NCBI GenBank assembly: GCA_005792865.1
Contig: SXQR01000153.1
Coordinates: 1-7,014 of the forward strand
Length of the DNA: 7,014 nucleotides
Direction of reading: 5' to 3'
Source: Flavobacterium sp.
GTDB taxonomy: Bacteria > Bacteroidota > Bacteroidia > Flavobacteriales > Flavobacteriaceae
A model generated the notes under the pieces. The model did not search any database. It was not told the origin of the DNA and was given only the letters and a program-made list of their open reading frames with translations. The position numbers were made by a program, and so were the translations under genes. Shown here piece by piece: positions 6,186 through 7,014 of this stretch. Numbering within the stretch: position 1 is the stretch's first letter; every line of letters starts with the position of its first letter.

Positions 6186-6366
6186 CTAACTTAACCCAAA
6201 CCGACCCGGATCGTGGCAAAATTTTAAGTGACGTGGCTTATATTGATCGAATCATTGCCGGGTCGTAAACATTTAATAAAATTATCGATCAGATGTTTGC
6301 CGTTCCTGCGGCTTTTCTGTAAATTATGTTAAGGGGATTTCGGTTACTTTTGCAAAATCAATTGAA
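6186..6366. other. Divergent non-coding region between regulator and phosphoesterase
   Basis: No gene was found in this AT-rich stretch. It holds an 8-base inverted repeat, CGACCCGG (6202-6209) and CCGGGTCG (6258-6265), with a 48-base spacer, and a short dyad TGAT-CGA-ATCA (6244-6254). On the minus strand only very short frames occur (for example a six-codon one reading MFTTRQ), too small to support as a leader peptide. The minus-strand RNA could fold extensively and may be the leader of the response regulator transcript. Confidence 0.5.
6345..6352 (+). promoter_or_regulatory. -7 element of the phosphoesterase promoter
   Basis: TACTTTTG is a perfect match to the Bacteroidota TAnnTTTG element. 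The -33 region is weak: TTA at 6324-6326, 18 bases upstream, in place of TTG. Transcription would start near 6357-6359, only 8-10 bases before the ATG at 6367, so the mRNA would have almost no leader and no room for a Shine-Dalgarno site. Confidence 0.5.
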
Positions 6367-7014
6367 ATGTCGCAACGAACACTTGTCATAGGAGATATAC
6401 ACGGCGGCCTTCGCGCGCTGCGGCAAGTCCTGGAGCGTTCCGGGGCTACCGAAAATGACCGCCTGATATTCCTGGGCGACTACGTGGACAGCTGGAGCGA
6501 ATCGCCCCAGGTCCTGGATTACCTGATCGTGCTCCAGGCAACGCACAATTGCATCTACATGCGCGGCAACCACGACGACCTGCTCCTGCAATGGCTTCGG
6601 GGCACGGAGAATGAACTGTGGTTCCAACACGGTGGAGAGGCTACCATCAAGTCCTATTCAATGTTGGGCGCTGAGGTCAAACAGCGGCACATCGAATTCC
6701 TGGATACGCTTCGATACTACTTCATCGATGGCCGCAACCGACTCTTTGTCCACGCGGGATTCACGAATTTGCACGGCATAGCGCACGAACATTATCCGAG
6801 GCTGGCCTTTTGGGACCGAACACTTTGGGAAACGGCCGTCAGTTTTGATAAATCACTAACTCCCGATGACATTGCCTATCCCAAAAGACTGACCTTATAT
6901 AACGAAATCTACATCGGTCACACACCGGTCACAAAAATCGGGAAGACCACACCCGTGCAAATGGGCAATGTGTGGAATGTGGACACCGGCGCCGCTTTCT
7001 ACGGGCCGCTGACG
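6367..7014 (+). CDS. PPP-family metallophosphoesterase, N-terminal part (runs off right edge)
   Basis: 216 codons are open to the window end. The calcineurin-like/PPP metal-site motifs are in order: GDIHG (9-13; Asp10, His12), GDYVD (37-41; Asp38), GNHD (67-70; Asn68, His69), VHAG (128-131; His129), GHTP (184-187; His185) and 'NVDTGAAF' (204-211). These predict a cytosolic bimetal phosphatase of the serine/threonine phosphatase 1 / diadenosine-tetraphosphatase group, acting on phosphoproteins or dinucleoside polyphosphates; which of the two cannot be told. The arginine normally following GDYVD (GDxVDRG), which contacts phosphate, is replaced: the sequence reads GDYVDSWSESPQ, a form I recall from Bacteroidota relatives. 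Nearly all of the domain is present, so few residues should be missing. Confidence 0.92.
   Translation, partial: MSQRTLVIGDIHGGLRALRQVLERSGATENDRLIFLGDYVDSWSESPQVLDYLIVLQATHNCIYMRGNHDDLLLQWLRGTENELWFQHGGEATIKSYSMLGAEVKQRHIEFLDTLRYYFIDGRNRLFVHAGFTNLHGIAHEHYPRLAFWDRTLWETAVSFDKSLTPDDIAYPKRLTLYNEIYIGHTPVTKIGKTTPVQMGNVWNVDTGAAFYGPLT

Noticed and set aside
6240..6280. Leader peptide on the minus strand (MFTTRQ and MIRSI frames)
   Set aside because: Each is at most six codons, with no run of regulatory codons and no ribosome site. Such frames are expected by chance.
6299..6316. Plus-strand terminator GCCG-TTCCTG-CGGC followed by TTTT
   Set aside because: The stem is only four base pairs with a short T run, and no plus-strand gene ends upstream.

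Overview
This window looks like chromosomal DNA from a Bacteroidota member, most likely Flavobacteriaceae (a Flavobacterium-like genome, although the base composition is fairly GC-rich for that family). The clues are a DUF4382 lipoprotein with an acidic run after its lipid-anchor cysteine, a near-absence of Shine-Dalgarno sequences, promoter-like TTG/TAnnTTTG elements, an AlbA_2 protein with a long uncharacterised C-terminal half, and a repeat-rich spacer of the dispersed kind I associate with flavobacterial genomes. The assignment is an inference. No rRNA or tRNA is present to confirm it.

Layout from left to right. The 5' part of a MoxR-type AAA+ ATPase gene runs off the left edge on the minus strand. 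Behind it, a strong minus-strand terminator closes a DUF4382 surface-lipoprotein gene. A short divergent promoter region with two small dyads leads to a plus-strand pair: a YdhF-like aldo/keto reductase and a short-chain dehydrogenase one base apart. A 149-bp non-coding spacer with a 16-bp direct repeat and a hairpin precedes an AlbA_2 (Schlafen-like) protein gene. That gene converges with no gap on a minus-strand pair: a NarL/FixJ-type response regulator translationally coupled (TGATG) to a secreted helical protein I do not recognise. A 236-bp non-coding stretch follows, containing a minus-oriented terminator-like hairpin 27 bp in front of the regulator. A plus-strand PPP-family metallophosphoesterase gene runs off the right edge.

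How the genes may work together. The two reductases very likely form one transcript and may act on related carbonyl/hydroxy substrates. The response regulator and the secreted protein form a second, tightly coupled unit with no histidine kinase nearby, so the secreted partner may sense or report the stimulus. MoxR, DUF4382, AlbA_2 and the phosphoesterase show no evident link to these units. I see no mobile element, CRISPR array, integrase or established defence module. The most novel-looking parts are the regulator/secreted-protein unit with its odd leader terminator, and the repeat spacer in front of the AlbA_2 gene.
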